From CALJFL01 sp039964455 (GTDB lineage Bacteria; Pseudomonadota; Gammaproteobacteria; Pseudomonadales; Halieaceae): 64,000 bases of DNA. This document shows positions 41,400 through 49,918 of this stretch, in pieces. The stretch covers positions 1-64,000 of the forward strand of contig JBDVXK010000015.1 in NCBI GenBank assembly GCA_039964455.1, read 5' to 3'. Position numbers and translations under genes: made by a program. The notes below the pieces were generated by a model, which searched no databases, was not told where the DNA came from, and was given only the letters and a program-made list of their open reading frames with translations. Position 1 is the first letter of the stretch; each line of letters begins with the position of its first letter.

Positions 41400-43451
41400 T
41401 TGCATTCTTGTTTTCGTAGCGGCCATCTGTGGCTGCTTTTGCTGGTGCCGCTCACTTCCCAGGCACATCAGGAGGCTTCAGAGCTTGAAGAGGTAGTCAT
41501 TACCGGTCGCCGTCAGGTGCTGGCGGGGGAGGCGCGAACCGCTTCTGAGGGTGTAGTAGGGCAGATGGACCTTTCTGTACGCCCTCTGCTGCGCCCCGGT
41601 GACGTGTTGGAGGCCATTCCCGGGCTCATCGTTACGCAGCATAGCGGCTCAGGTAAATCCAATCAGATGTTCCTGCGGGGCTTTAACCTTGACCACGGCA
41701 CCGATTTTGCGACCTGGGTTGATGGCATGCCAGTGAACATGCGCACCCACGGACATGGTCAAGGGTACACGGATATTAACTTTCTTATCCCTGAAACCGT
41801 TGAGCGTATGGATTACGTAAAGGGCCCTTACCACGCTGAGCTCGGCGACTTTTCGTCGGCGGGTGGTGTTCGCATTAATACCTTTGATGTATTGCCAAGC
41901 AATCGACTTACTGTCGGTTTAGGGGAAGACGGTTATCGCCGGCTGCTCGCAATGGGCGGCACCGAACTTGAGTCGATTTACCTTTCAGGCGCTCTTGAGG
42001 CGCAAAGCTATGATGGTCCCTGGAGCGACATTGACGAGGATGTCGAAAAGCTCAATGGTCTGTTAAAGGTGGGCGGTAGCAATGATGTTCGCAACTGGTC
42101 GGCAACTCTTATGTATTACGACAACAGCTGGAACTCTGCCGACCAGATTCCAGTACGAGCCGTGGCACAGGGCCTCATTGATGAATTCGGCTCCATCGAT
42201 ACATCGCTGGGCGGTGATACAAGGCGAGCCAGCCTGTCCGGGCAATATGCTCATCAGCACGACGACCACCGCTCGGAGTGGCAAGGCTATATCGTCGACT
42301 ATGAATTGAACCTCTGGTCCAACTTCACCTACCTGCTGGATGATCCGCTAAACGGCGACCAGTTCAAGCAGGTGGATGATCGGACCACTTATGGGGGCAG
42401 CTACATGCGCTCCTGGGTGGGGGGCGCCGATGAACATTTTCATCACAGGCTGGGGGCGGAACTTCGCTACGACGATATTCAGACGGTAGGACTTTACCGA
42501 ACCCAGGGACGACAACGTCTGGATACGGTACGAGAAGATAGCGTCGATCAGGGCAGTGTTGGCCTTTTCTACGAACTGTCCTGGCGACTTACTTCCAATT
42601 GGCGTGCGGTACTGGGACTTAGAGGAGACTACTACCGGTTCGATGTGGACGCCGGGGACCCGGTTAATTCAGGAGATGACTCGGATTCCATTATCAGCCC
42701 TAAAGGCAGTCTGATTTACTCGTTTTCGCCGTCCACCGAGGCCTATCTCAGTGCTGGTTATGGTTTCCACTCGAACGATGCCCGCGGCGTTACTATCACC
42801 CGTGATCCTGCCTCAGGCGAGCCTGTGTCATCTGTGGACCCGCTGGTCGAGTCCAAGGGAGCTGAGTTGGGTTTTAAGACGGTATGGTTTGATAGCTGGA
42901 ACACCTCTCTGGCCCTTTGGTATCTGGACCTGGATTCTGAATTGCTTTTTGTTGGCGATGCCGGGACGACCGAAGCCAGTCGCCCCAGTGAGCGCTGGGG
43001 AATAGAGTTTAATAATTTCTGGGCGCTAAGCGATGTGTGGTCACTGGAGGCAGACTTCGCCTGGACGGATGCGAAATTTGCTGACAGCGCGCCCGAGGGC
43101 GACGAGATTCCCGGTGCCCTGCAGTCGGTGGTTACCGGTGCAATTTCTGCACAGTATCCCAGTGGCTGGTTTGGGTCATTCAGAGTGCGATACTTCAGCG
43201 AGGCGCCCTTGATAGAAGACGATAGTGTCGAGTCTGATGGGTCTACTATTGCTAACCTTGCGTTGGGCTGGTCCAACGATATTTGGCGCATACAGGCGGA
43301 CGTACTGAATGTATTCGATTCCGAGGATCATGATATCGACTATTTTTATGCGTCGCGTTTGCCAGGAGAGGAGTCAAACGGGGTTGAGGACATTCATTAC
43401 CATGTGTTTGAGCCCAGGCAGGTGAGGCTCTACCTCAGCCGAAGCTTCTGA
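41400..43451 (+). CDS. TonB-dependent outer-membrane receptor
   Basis: The 683-residue protein has a signal peptide (LWLLLLVPLTSQA), a TonB-box-like EEVVITG, a plug domain (RPGDVLEAIPGLIVTQHSG, NQMFLRGFNLDHGTDF, MDYVKGPYHAELGDFSSAG) and a 22-strand-type barrel ending in Phe (LYLSRSF). It should import a large or scarce ligand across the outer membrane with TonB energy. The N-terminus is constrained: an in-frame TAG at 41388 leaves a TTG at 41400 as the likely start. A copy of its last 21 codons occurs again at 44862-44927. Confidence 0.9.
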   Translation: MHSCFRSGHLWLLLLVPLTSQAHQEASELEEVVITGRRQVLAGEARTASEGVVGQMDLSVRPLLRPGDVLEAIPGLIVTQHSGSGKSNQMFLRGFNLDHGTDFATWVDGMPVNMRTHGHGQGYTDINFLIPETVERMDYVKGPYHAELGDFSSAGGVRINTFDVLPSNRLTVGLGEDGYRRLLAMGGTELESIYLSGALEAQSYDGPWSDIDEDVEKLNGLLKVGGSNDVRNWSATLMYYDNSWNSADQIPVRAVAQGLIDEFGSIDTSLGGDTRRASLSGQYAHQHDDHRSEWQGYIVDYELNLWSNFTYLLDDPLNGDQFKQVDDRTTYGGSYMRSWVGGADEHFHHRLGAELRYDDIQTVGLYRTQGRQRLDTVREDSVDQGSVGLFYELSWRLTSNWRAVLGLRGDYYRFDVDAGDPVNSGDDSDSIISPKGSLIYSFSPSTEAYLSAGYGFHSNDARGVTITRDPASGEPVSSVDPLVESKGAELGFKTVWFDSWNTSLALWYLDLDSELLFVGDAGTTEASRPSERWGIEFNNFWALSDVWSLEADFAWTDAKFADSAPEGDEIPGALQSVVTGAISAQYPSGWFGSFRVRYFSEAPLIEDDSVESDGSTIANLALGWSNDIWRIQADVLNVFDSEDHDIDYFYASRLPGEESNGVEDIHYHVFEPRQVRLYLSRSF

Positions 43452-43476
43452 GCGGCTTCCAGCGCGACGTTAACGC

Positions 43477-43872
43477 TCAGCGGTCTGCTGCTGTTGCTTC
43501 ACAGTCAGGGAACACGGGATCCAGGCGTTCCGCCCAGACTACGTTCGCCCGCACCCAGCGGTACAACACCAGCGGCTGCAGATTGGAGTGATCGACAACT
43601 TCGTAGCTGGAGCCGCCAGCCACCTCGAACTGAAACAGGCATAGATAATCTTGTCGATAGGTCTGGTACAGCACTTCCATGCGATGCTGCCCGGGCTCCA
43701 GCATCAGCAGGTATGGGTCCTCGGGCGCAACGCCATCAATGCTGATTATTTTCATCCAACTGCGCAGCTGGGCCCGCTCCCCAGCCTCCTGGTGCGCAGG
43801 TTGTTCGACACAGGCAAGCAGGGACAGTACCGGCAGCATCCAGAGCAGAAAGCTTCGCCCCAGCTTACTCAA
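43477..43872 (-). CDS. Small putative lipoprotein
   Basis: The 131-residue protein has a leader ending LPVLSLLACVEQ, a lipobox with Cys21, so it is probably lipid-anchored. The mature part has a beta-rich look (MLEPGQHRMEVLYQTYRQDYLCLFQFEVAGGSSYEVVD, given here only as a composite of shorter pieces such as YLCLFQFEV). I do not recognise a family. The start is a TTG overlapping the stop of the barrel gene (TTGA), so the two are coupled. It converges with the TonB receptor gene. Confidence 0.65.
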   Translation of the reverse strand: MSKLGRSFLLWMLPVLSLLACVEQPAHQEAGERAQLRSWMKIISIDGVAPEDPYLLMLEPGQHRMEVLYQTYRQDYLCLFQFEVAGGSSYEVVDHSNLQPLVLYRWVRANVVWAERLDPVFPDCEATAADR

Positions 43873-44837
43873 AAGTTCAACCCCACTGATAGGCCGTCCA
43901 CGCCGTCACCGAAGATATAACCCGCCTTGATACCGATGAAGCGCAGGCCGAACCAGTCCAGTGGGCGAATATTCAATTCAAAATCCAGTCCCACCCCTAC
44001 CTCACTGAAACTATTAAAGCCCAGGGCTCGCTGCTCCAGCCCGAGAAAGCGGGTATGGCTCACATAGCTGTTCCAGCGCCAAGGCTTATTCCTGGTGAAT
44101 CTGTTTGTGGGAGCGCTGTAACGCGCACGTAAAAACAGCGTCTCATTCCAACTCCAGGTATCCAGATTATCGTTACTGGCGTTGAAAGTGTCCGTGTAGG
44201 CCAGTGAGTACTGCCCCCGCAGTTCAAGTCGCTGCTGCTCATACCAGCGGTCGTAGTCTGCGAATAGGGTGGCGGTTGTGGTGAGAGCATCGACTTCACT
44301 GTCTACCCAGATTTCTGGCAGGGTGATGTCCCCTCCCAGCTCCCGAACACTGGTATTGGTATCAATGTGGGAGGCGGACAGTGACAGAAACGGTCGCAGC
44401 TTGAAGTGCCTGGTAATGGGCAAGCTGAGTCCACCGCTGCCACGCAGTGACAAGATATCCCTGTCAACATCCAGCTGAAGAGGCCGGCCCCGCTGACTCA
44501 GAACATCCGCCTCGCCTTCAAGGCTTCCGTAGGCCAAAGCTATGCCCCAGTAGGCATCAAACACCGATCCCTTTATCGTGAGGTCGCCGGAGTATCCTAG
44601 GCTGCCTCGAATCAGGTCAGACTCCCGATTGTCGTCATTGACGCGAAAGGTCGCCCCGTCCAACCCTGGAGTGCTGTAGAGATTGACGAAGGCGATAATT
44701 GACTCGCGGATATCTTCCGGGGTCAACTCCACGAGGTCCTGCCCCTTGGCTACGGGGGAGAAGAACAGGTAAAGGCATAGTGACAGCACTCCGCGAGCAT
44801 TTCCTAGCGTCGTCCCGCGTACATTGGTTCTCAACAT
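43869..44837 (-). CDS. Solitary autotransporter-type outer-membrane barrel
   Basis: About 322 residues from the ATG at 44837; an ATG at 44879 adds 14 residues. A signal peptide (VLSLCLYLFFSPVAKG) is followed by TPEDIRESIIAFVNLYSTPGL, then alternating amphipathic strands to a C-terminal Phe (GLSVGLNF). This resembles the solitary autotransporter-like beta-barrel family, assigned from memory of its N-terminal segment. It probably forms a barrel alone. Its stop overlaps the lipoprotein start by four bases. Confidence 0.65.
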   Translation of the reverse strand: MLRTNVRGTTLGNARGVLSLCLYLFFSPVAKGQDLVELTPEDIRESIIAFVNLYSTPGLDGATFRVNDDNRESDLIRGSLGYSGDLTIKGSVFDAYWGIALAYGSLEGEADVLSQRGRPLQLDVDRDILSLRGSGGLSLPITRHFKLRPFLSLSASHIDTNTSVRELGGDITLPEIWVDSEVDALTTTATLFADYDRWYEQQRLELRGQYSLAYTDTFNASNDNLDTWSWNETLFLRARYSAPTNRFTRNKPWRWNSYVSHTRFLGLEQRALGFNSFSEVGVGLDFELNIRPLDWFGLRFIGIKAGYIFGDGVDGLSVGLNF

Positions 44838-44861
44838 CTTGAAATCATACCAGTTACTTAC

Positions 44862-44927
44862 GAGGACATTCATTATCACGTGCTTGAGCCTAGGCAGGTA
44901 AGGCTATACCTTGAACAAAACTTCTGA
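44862..44927 (+). pseudogene. Remnant of a second TonB-receptor gene (3' end)
   Basis: Bases 44862-44927 encode EDIHYHVLEPRQVRLYLEQNF then TGA, matching 17 of the last 21 residues of the intact receptor at 41400-43451. Upstream of 44862 the similarity ends. Most nucleotide differences in the matching stretch are at third codon positions, so the copy diverged while still under protein selection and lost its body later. The fragment sits just beyond the start of the barrel gene, in the same orientation as the intact receptor. Confidence 0.75.
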
Positions 44928-45144
44928 ACGCTTAACCATTCACAGGTTTTCACTAGAAATACTCGAGTAAAATACACTCTCGGTAGTCAATTACGGGTTA
45001 TGCCAGGTGGGTGATGAATATGCTTTGTCCTGAATGCTAAAAGGTAAGTTCTCGCGAAATCGGGGTTATGCCGAACTTTGCTGGTGCCTATGCTCCGTCA
45101 AAGCATGAGTTAGCAAGCGGCAAGACACAAGTCCCCAGTTCGCA

Positions 45145-45387
45145 GTGATGAGCGCCTCGAACAAGTTCCAGAACCCAACCTGCTGGATAAATGAACTGTG
45201 GCAGACCGACTTTACCTACTTCCGCTTCGTGGGTTGGCGTTGGTTCTTCCTGTCCAGGGTCTTTGACGACTATTCCTGCTTCATCACACGACCCGCCTGT
45301 TATCGGACAACGGCCCGCTTGGTCCCATATCCTTTGTCGACGTACACTGGCAAAGCAAGTGAAATAGTGACTTCTGGCGTGAAATGA
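45145..45387 (+). pseudogene. IS3-family transposase fragment
   Basis: An 80-residue frame contains NELWQTDFTYFRFVGWRWFF and SRVFDDYSCFI, the DDE-integrase core of IS3-family OrfB proteins. The first catalytic Asp is in QTDFTY. A shifted frame nearby encodes SDNGP, the second DDE block, about 45300-45320, and the third catalytic residue is gone. Ends and inverted repeats are not visible. It is a decayed piece of an old insertion. Confidence 0.8.
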
Positions 45388-45480
45388 TCACAAGTTTATT
45401 TTGTCGATATTCAGCCAGACTGTATCCTGTCACGGGGCAGCTCATTGCAGTCGAGTACTTTTCGAAGTAGAGGCAAAAAA

Positions 45481-47361
45481 ATGACCAAGCGAACTTTCGC
45501 CATAGCGATCACTGTTTTTTCCAGCATTGCCTGTGCGGCTGCGACAGGGAGTGACGCTGAGTATTCGCCCTACCTGAAAGATAGTTATCCCAATCGGGTT
45601 TTTTTTGGTGATACCCATGTCCATACCAGTTATTCCACTGATGCCGGTTTGTTCGGCAATACATTAGGGCCCGATGCAGCCTACCGCTTTGCTAAAGGTG
45701 AGGTGGTGACCTCCAGCTTCGGTGTAAAAGCTCGTTTAGCAAGGCCGTTGGATTTTCTGGTGGTGGCTGATCATGCTGAAAACATTGGCCTTGCTCCGAT
45801 GCTGGCGGACTCAAACCCGATTGTGATGAATCATGAATGGGGCAAGGAAATTGCCAAGCTCTATCAGTCGGGTGATCTGCCGGGTGCCTACGCGATGTGG
45901 GGAATGGCAATGGCTGAAGAAAAAGACCCGTTCGCTGCCGATGACTCAATGATGAGTTCGGCCTGGAAAGACATTATGAACTCCGCTGAAGAGCACAATG
46001 TCCCACAGTACTTTACCGCGTTTATCGGTTTTGAGTGGACTTCCACAATCGCTGGTAGCAATTTACATCGCAATGTCATTTTTAGGGATAACGCCGATAA
46101 GACCAGTCAGGTGCTGCCTTATTCAGCCTATGACTCTACCAACCCTGAAGACCTGTGGGGCTATATGTCTCAATACGAGCAGAAAACCGGCGGTAAGGTA
46201 TTGGCGATAGCCCATAACGGTAATCTTTCTAATGGCCTGATGTTTGATGATGTTACCTTGGGCGATAAAAACCCTTTAGATGCGGATTATGCCAAGCGCA
46301 GAATGAAGGCTGAGCCCTTGTATGAAGTTACACAAATCAAAGGTGATGGCGAGGCTCACCCACTACTGTCAACAAATGATGAATTTGCCGATTATGGGAC
46401 CTGGGACAGGGGCAGCTTTATGTCGCCTAAAGAAGAGGGAATGATCGACAAAGAATACGCGCGAGATGCCTATAAACGCGGACTTCAATATCAGAATGAA
46501 ATTGGCGCCAACCCCTTTAAGTTTGGCCTGATCGGCAGTACTGATACACATACCTCTTTGGCAACCTCTACCGAAGACAATAATTTCGGTAAGGCGACAC
46601 CTGCAGAACCCCTCAAAGATAATCCAGAAAGAACCGAGACCATGATTACCGGTTATATGCCTGATCCCCAGGGACGCGAGTATGCCATCTACGCAAGATC
46701 TAGCTTGGCATCGGGACTTGCTGCGGTCTGGGCGAGGGAAAATACCCGTGAAGCCATTTGGGACGCAATGGCACGTAAGGAGGTGTATGCCACCACGGGA
46801 ACTCGCTTAAAAGTGCGCGTGTTTGCGGGTTGGGACTATGAGCAGAGCGATTTTGATCGCCCCGGATTTGTCAGGTTTGCTTATGCCAATGGTGTGCCTA
46901 TGGGAGGAGATCTCCAAGCTAAGAATATGAACGGCAGCCCCAAATTTCTGGTGCAAAGTTACAAAGATCCTGATTGGGCGAACCTCGACCGGGTGCAAAT
47001 GATTAAAGGCTGGACCGATAGGGAAGGGGAGGCCCATGAGCGCGTCTACGACCTGGCGGTATCAGGTGAGAGGGTTATTGGACCCGATGGCCGTTGCAAA
47101 GAAGTGGTAGGCAATACGGTCAATGTGGAGGAGGCCAGCTTCTCAAACAGTATTGGTGCACCAATCTTATCTGCTTACTGGCAGGATCCTGAGTTTGATC
47201 CAAAACAGCAGGCTTTTTATTACGTGCGGGTATTGGAAATCCCAACTCCAAACTGGACGGTTTATGATGCTAAAAAGCTTGGGGCTGCTATACCTGACGA
47301 CGTGCCAGTGAGTATTCAGGATCGAGCTTACACTTCGCCAATCTGGTATACGCCTAACTAG
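45481..47361 (+). CDS. DUF3604 domain exported protein
   Basis: The 626-residue protein has a signal peptide (1-20, IACAAA) and an N-terminal FFGDTHVHTSYSTDAG motif, a PHP-like metal site, with further VVADHAENIG and GLIGSTDTHTSLA blocks. It fits DUF3604, exported putative metallohydrolases common in marine and sphingomonad genomes, often near sulfatases. The ATG at 45481 is preceded by GAGGCAAAA; the frame extends 12 residues upstream with no support. Confidence 0.88.
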   Translation: MTKRTFAIAITVFSSIACAAATGSDAEYSPYLKDSYPNRVFFGDTHVHTSYSTDAGLFGNTLGPDAAYRFAKGEVVTSSFGVKARLARPLDFLVVADHAENIGLAPMLADSNPIVMNHEWGKEIAKLYQSGDLPGAYAMWGMAMAEEKDPFAADDSMMSSAWKDIMNSAEEHNVPQYFTAFIGFEWTSTIAGSNLHRNVIFRDNADKTSQVLPYSAYDSTNPEDLWGYMSQYEQKTGGKVLAIAHNGNLSNGLMFDDVTLGDKNPLDADYAKRRMKAEPLYEVTQIKGDGEAHPLLSTNDEFADYGTWDRGSFMSPKEEGMIDKEYARDAYKRGLQYQNEIGANPFKFGLIGSTDTHTSLATSTEDNNFGKATPAEPLKDNPERTETMITGYMPDPQGREYAIYARSSLASGLAAVWARENTREAIWDAMARKEVYATTGTRLKVRVFAGWDYEQSDFDRPGFVRFAYANGVPMGGDLQAKNMNGSPKFLVQSYKDPDWANLDRVQMIKGWTDREGEAHERVYDLAVSGERVIGPDGRCKEVVGNTVNVEEASFSNSIGAPILSAYWQDPEFDPKQQAFYYVRVLEIPTPNWTVYDAKKLGAAIPDDVPVSIQDRAYTSPIWYTPN

Positions 47362-47398
47362 GTCGGCTGCACTAACGACAGCGCATTCATACTTGCGC

Positions 47399-48436
47399 CT
47401 ATTGATCTATCTGGTCTGAGGCCAGAAACCGATGTTGCCTGGCATACTGTGTTGGTGTGCAGTTTTCGCTATTGATGAAAGCTCTCCTAAAACTATTCAC
47501 TTCTTCATAGCCCAGCCCATGCGCTATTTCGCTAACAGAAAAGCGTGTTTCTTCTAAAAGCATTTTTCCGCGTTTATGTCGCGCTTCCGATAAGACCTCC
47601 CTAAAGCTAACCCCCTCCGTTCTTAGCTTACGCTGAAGAGTACGCGTACTTATTTGCAAGCGATTCGCAATAGTCTCGATCCCTACATCGAAGACGCGAA
47701 ACTGCACACCCAGAATACTTGAGACTTGATCGTGAGTAGATCTTGGGAGTCCGAAAGGTGTCAGTTCATCCTGTAACTCACAGAAAAGTGGCGTTTCAGC
47801 TAACGATGTTTTCCTCGGATTAGGTGCTTCAAGATCAGACTTCTTTATCGCGATGGCTGCGCCGCTTGCTCTGAACTTGCAGTTCGTTGAATACACGGAT
47901 TCGGCATCAGCGAAATCCTTCAAAAGGAATTCAGGAAGCTCAATCCACTCTGGTGTCCATGACTGCCCTATAAAGTGGCGTGGAAGCTCGGTCAGCAGGA
48001 GCGGCATTCCCCGATCGATATGGCGGGACCCGGTTGAATCGTTCAGGCCGGAGTGGAACGATAGTATGACGTGGTCTACTGCGTCATATGTGCCCACCCT
48101 AACGCCAGGATTAATAAGCGATATCGCTTTGCCGCCCCGCTCCAGGGCATCACCGAGACAAGGAGCAGCCAGCACATACTCGGCATAGGCGCCAAGATCC
48201 AGGTAGTTCGCCTGTTTGGCCAACGTTACCCCGAAAAAACGATCACCAGCTTTTCTGGATGTTGCGGCCTCAAATTCTGCGCACATATGATAGGGCAGGT
48301 AGGAATGGCCTGAGATGGCTTCCCTGGTGATTGACTGGGCGCGCAGACAGGAGGCAATGTCTTGCTTTGAGCAGAACTCTTCCGCGATGTCTATCGTGCG
48401 CGCGAATATTTGCGTGTGTATGAGCGGTACATTCAT
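47399..48436 (-). CDS. AraC family transcriptional regulator
   Basis: The 345-residue protein has an arabinose-binding-type N-terminal domain (about 20-205, with LPRHFIGQSWTPEW) and a C-terminal double helix-turn-helix (about 250-335: IETIANRLQISTRTLQRKL and FSVSEIAHGLGYEEVNSFRRAF). It probably controls the adjacent exported-enzyme genes. It converges with the DUF3604 gene and diverges from the patatin gene across 241 bases. Confidence 0.92.
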   Translation of the reverse strand: MNVPLIHTQIFARTIDIAEEFCSKQDIASCLRAQSITREAISGHSYLPYHMCAEFEAATSRKAGDRFFGVTLAKQANYLDLGAYAEYVLAAPCLGDALERGGKAISLINPGVRVGTYDAVDHVILSFHSGLNDSTGSRHIDRGMPLLLTELPRHFIGQSWTPEWIELPEFLLKDFADAESVYSTNCKFRASGAAIAIKKSDLEAPNPRKTSLAETPLFCELQDELTPFGLPRSTHDQVSSILGVQFRVFDVGIETIANRLQISTRTLQRKLRTEGVSFREVLSEARHKRGKMLLEETRFSVSEIAHGLGYEEVNSFRRAFINSENCTPTQYARQHRFLASDQIDQ

Positions 48437-48677
48437 TTTCGGTCTTGTGTTGCGTCGCGAAATGATTAAGTAAATCCAAGCGAAAAAAGCCCAAGCAAGC
48501 TATCAAATAACAATCTCTTCGTCCACCGCGGCGCTTCTTTGCACTGATTACATAAATCGCATCCGTTCATTTAACAGATTCGATTTCGCTCCAGAAGCTA
48601 CATATTCCTGGCAAAGGGTATCAACAGGTGGCCTCGATGCTTAAACTATAAAGATCGTCAGTTTCTGATTCAGATTC

Positions 48678-49856
48678 ATGGAAAAAAAGTTCACACGCAC
48701 ATTTGTTACTCTCACTCTGCTCGCACTCGCCGCATGTACGGGCATTGTCCGAAACCCTGTTCCTTCAGATCAATACGTTGATGCAACATTTCTGGATCGT
48801 TCGGACTTACGCTATTGGGCCGATACCTCCATGTTCGAGGTCAGCAACTATTCGATACATGATGCCCCTTTAGGTGATTTCACAACTCGCTATGCTGGTA
48901 TTTCTAATCAGGAACACAGCTATCTCGCTATTTCCGGCGGAGGAGCTAAAGGAGCCTATGGCGCAGGGGTTCTTGTTGGTTGGACGGAAAGGGGCACGCG
49001 GCCACAGTTTGCAATCGTCACAGGGGTGAGCACGGGGGCTCTGATCGCACCTTTCGCATTCCTGGGTCCCGAATATGACCAACAGTTGAAAGAGGTTTAC
49101 ACGACTCTGGGGACCAAGGAAGTTCTTAAAGTCGGCAATATTTTTCGTTCGCTTGCCAATGATGGCCTGATGGATTCTTCACCCTTAACTGAGACCTTAA
49201 CTAAATATATTAACGAAGAGATGATCAATAAGATCGCAACTGAGTACCGCAAAGGCAGGCGTTTGTTAATTGGTACCACCAATCTCGATGCGGGTAGACA
49301 GGTAATCTGGAATATAGGCCTTATTGCCGATAGTGGACATCCTGATTCCGCAGTTTTAATCCGAGACATCCTGCGCGCATCTGCCTCAATTCCCGGCACT
49401 TTCCCCCCGGTGTACTTTTCTGTGGAGGCTAATGGAAAAAGCTATGACGAGATGCATGTGGATGGCGGAGTGGCGGCCCAGATGTTTCTATACCCAGGCA
49501 GCGTAAAGATGAACGAGGTCGTGGAGTCCCTGAACGTGAAAGGTACACCACACGCCTATCTAATCAGGAACTCTCGCGTGCACCCGGAGTATCGCCCGAC
49601 CTCACCAAGTCTCTTTAAAATCACCAAACGAACCATTTCAACCTTGACTCGTACGCAAGGCGTAGGGGATGCCTACCAGATTTATGCCATTGCCCAGCGC
49701 GATGGCGTGGACGTCAGCCTGACCTGGATCCCCGAGGGCGCAGTGGAAGATACCAGCAAGGAAATCTTTGACTCTTCCTATATGTCGGCCCTGTTCGAAT
49801 ACGGTTACCAACGTGCCTTAAAAGGTGAGGTCTGGAGTCATATTGAGCTGAATTAG
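48678..49856 (+). CDS. Patatin-like phospholipase lipoprotein
   Basis: The 392-residue protein has a lipobox at LALAAC (Cys20), so it should be envelope-anchored. The patatin glycine loop GGGAKGAYGAG is at 87-97, the nucleophile motif GVSTG has Ser118, and a DGG dyad aspartate lies in MHVDGGVAAQ near 260. It is probably a lipase or acylhydrolase. It diverges from the AraC gene, which may regulate it. Confidence 0.9.
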   Translation: MEKKFTRTFVTLTLLALAACTGIVRNPVPSDQYVDATFLDRSDLRYWADTSMFEVSNYSIHDAPLGDFTTRYAGISNQEHSYLAISGGGAKGAYGAGVLVGWTERGTRPQFAIVTGVSTGALIAPFAFLGPEYDQQLKEVYTTLGTKEVLKVGNIFRSLANDGLMDSSPLTETLTKYINEEMINKIATEYRKGRRLLIGTTNLDAGRQVIWNIGLIADSGHPDSAVLIRDILRASASIPGTFPPVYFSVEANGKSYDEMHVDGGVAAQMFLYPGSVKMNEVVESLNVKGTPHAYLIRNSRVHPEYRPTSPSLFKITKRTISTLTRTQGVGDAYQIYAIAQRDGVDVSLTWIPEGAVEDTSKEIFDSSYMSALFEYGYQRALKGEVWSHIELN

Positions 49857-49918
49857 GTTTTGTAGCGACATTTATTGTCCTGCGCCACTGATCGATGAAT
49901 TGATGTAATGCTCCCAGA

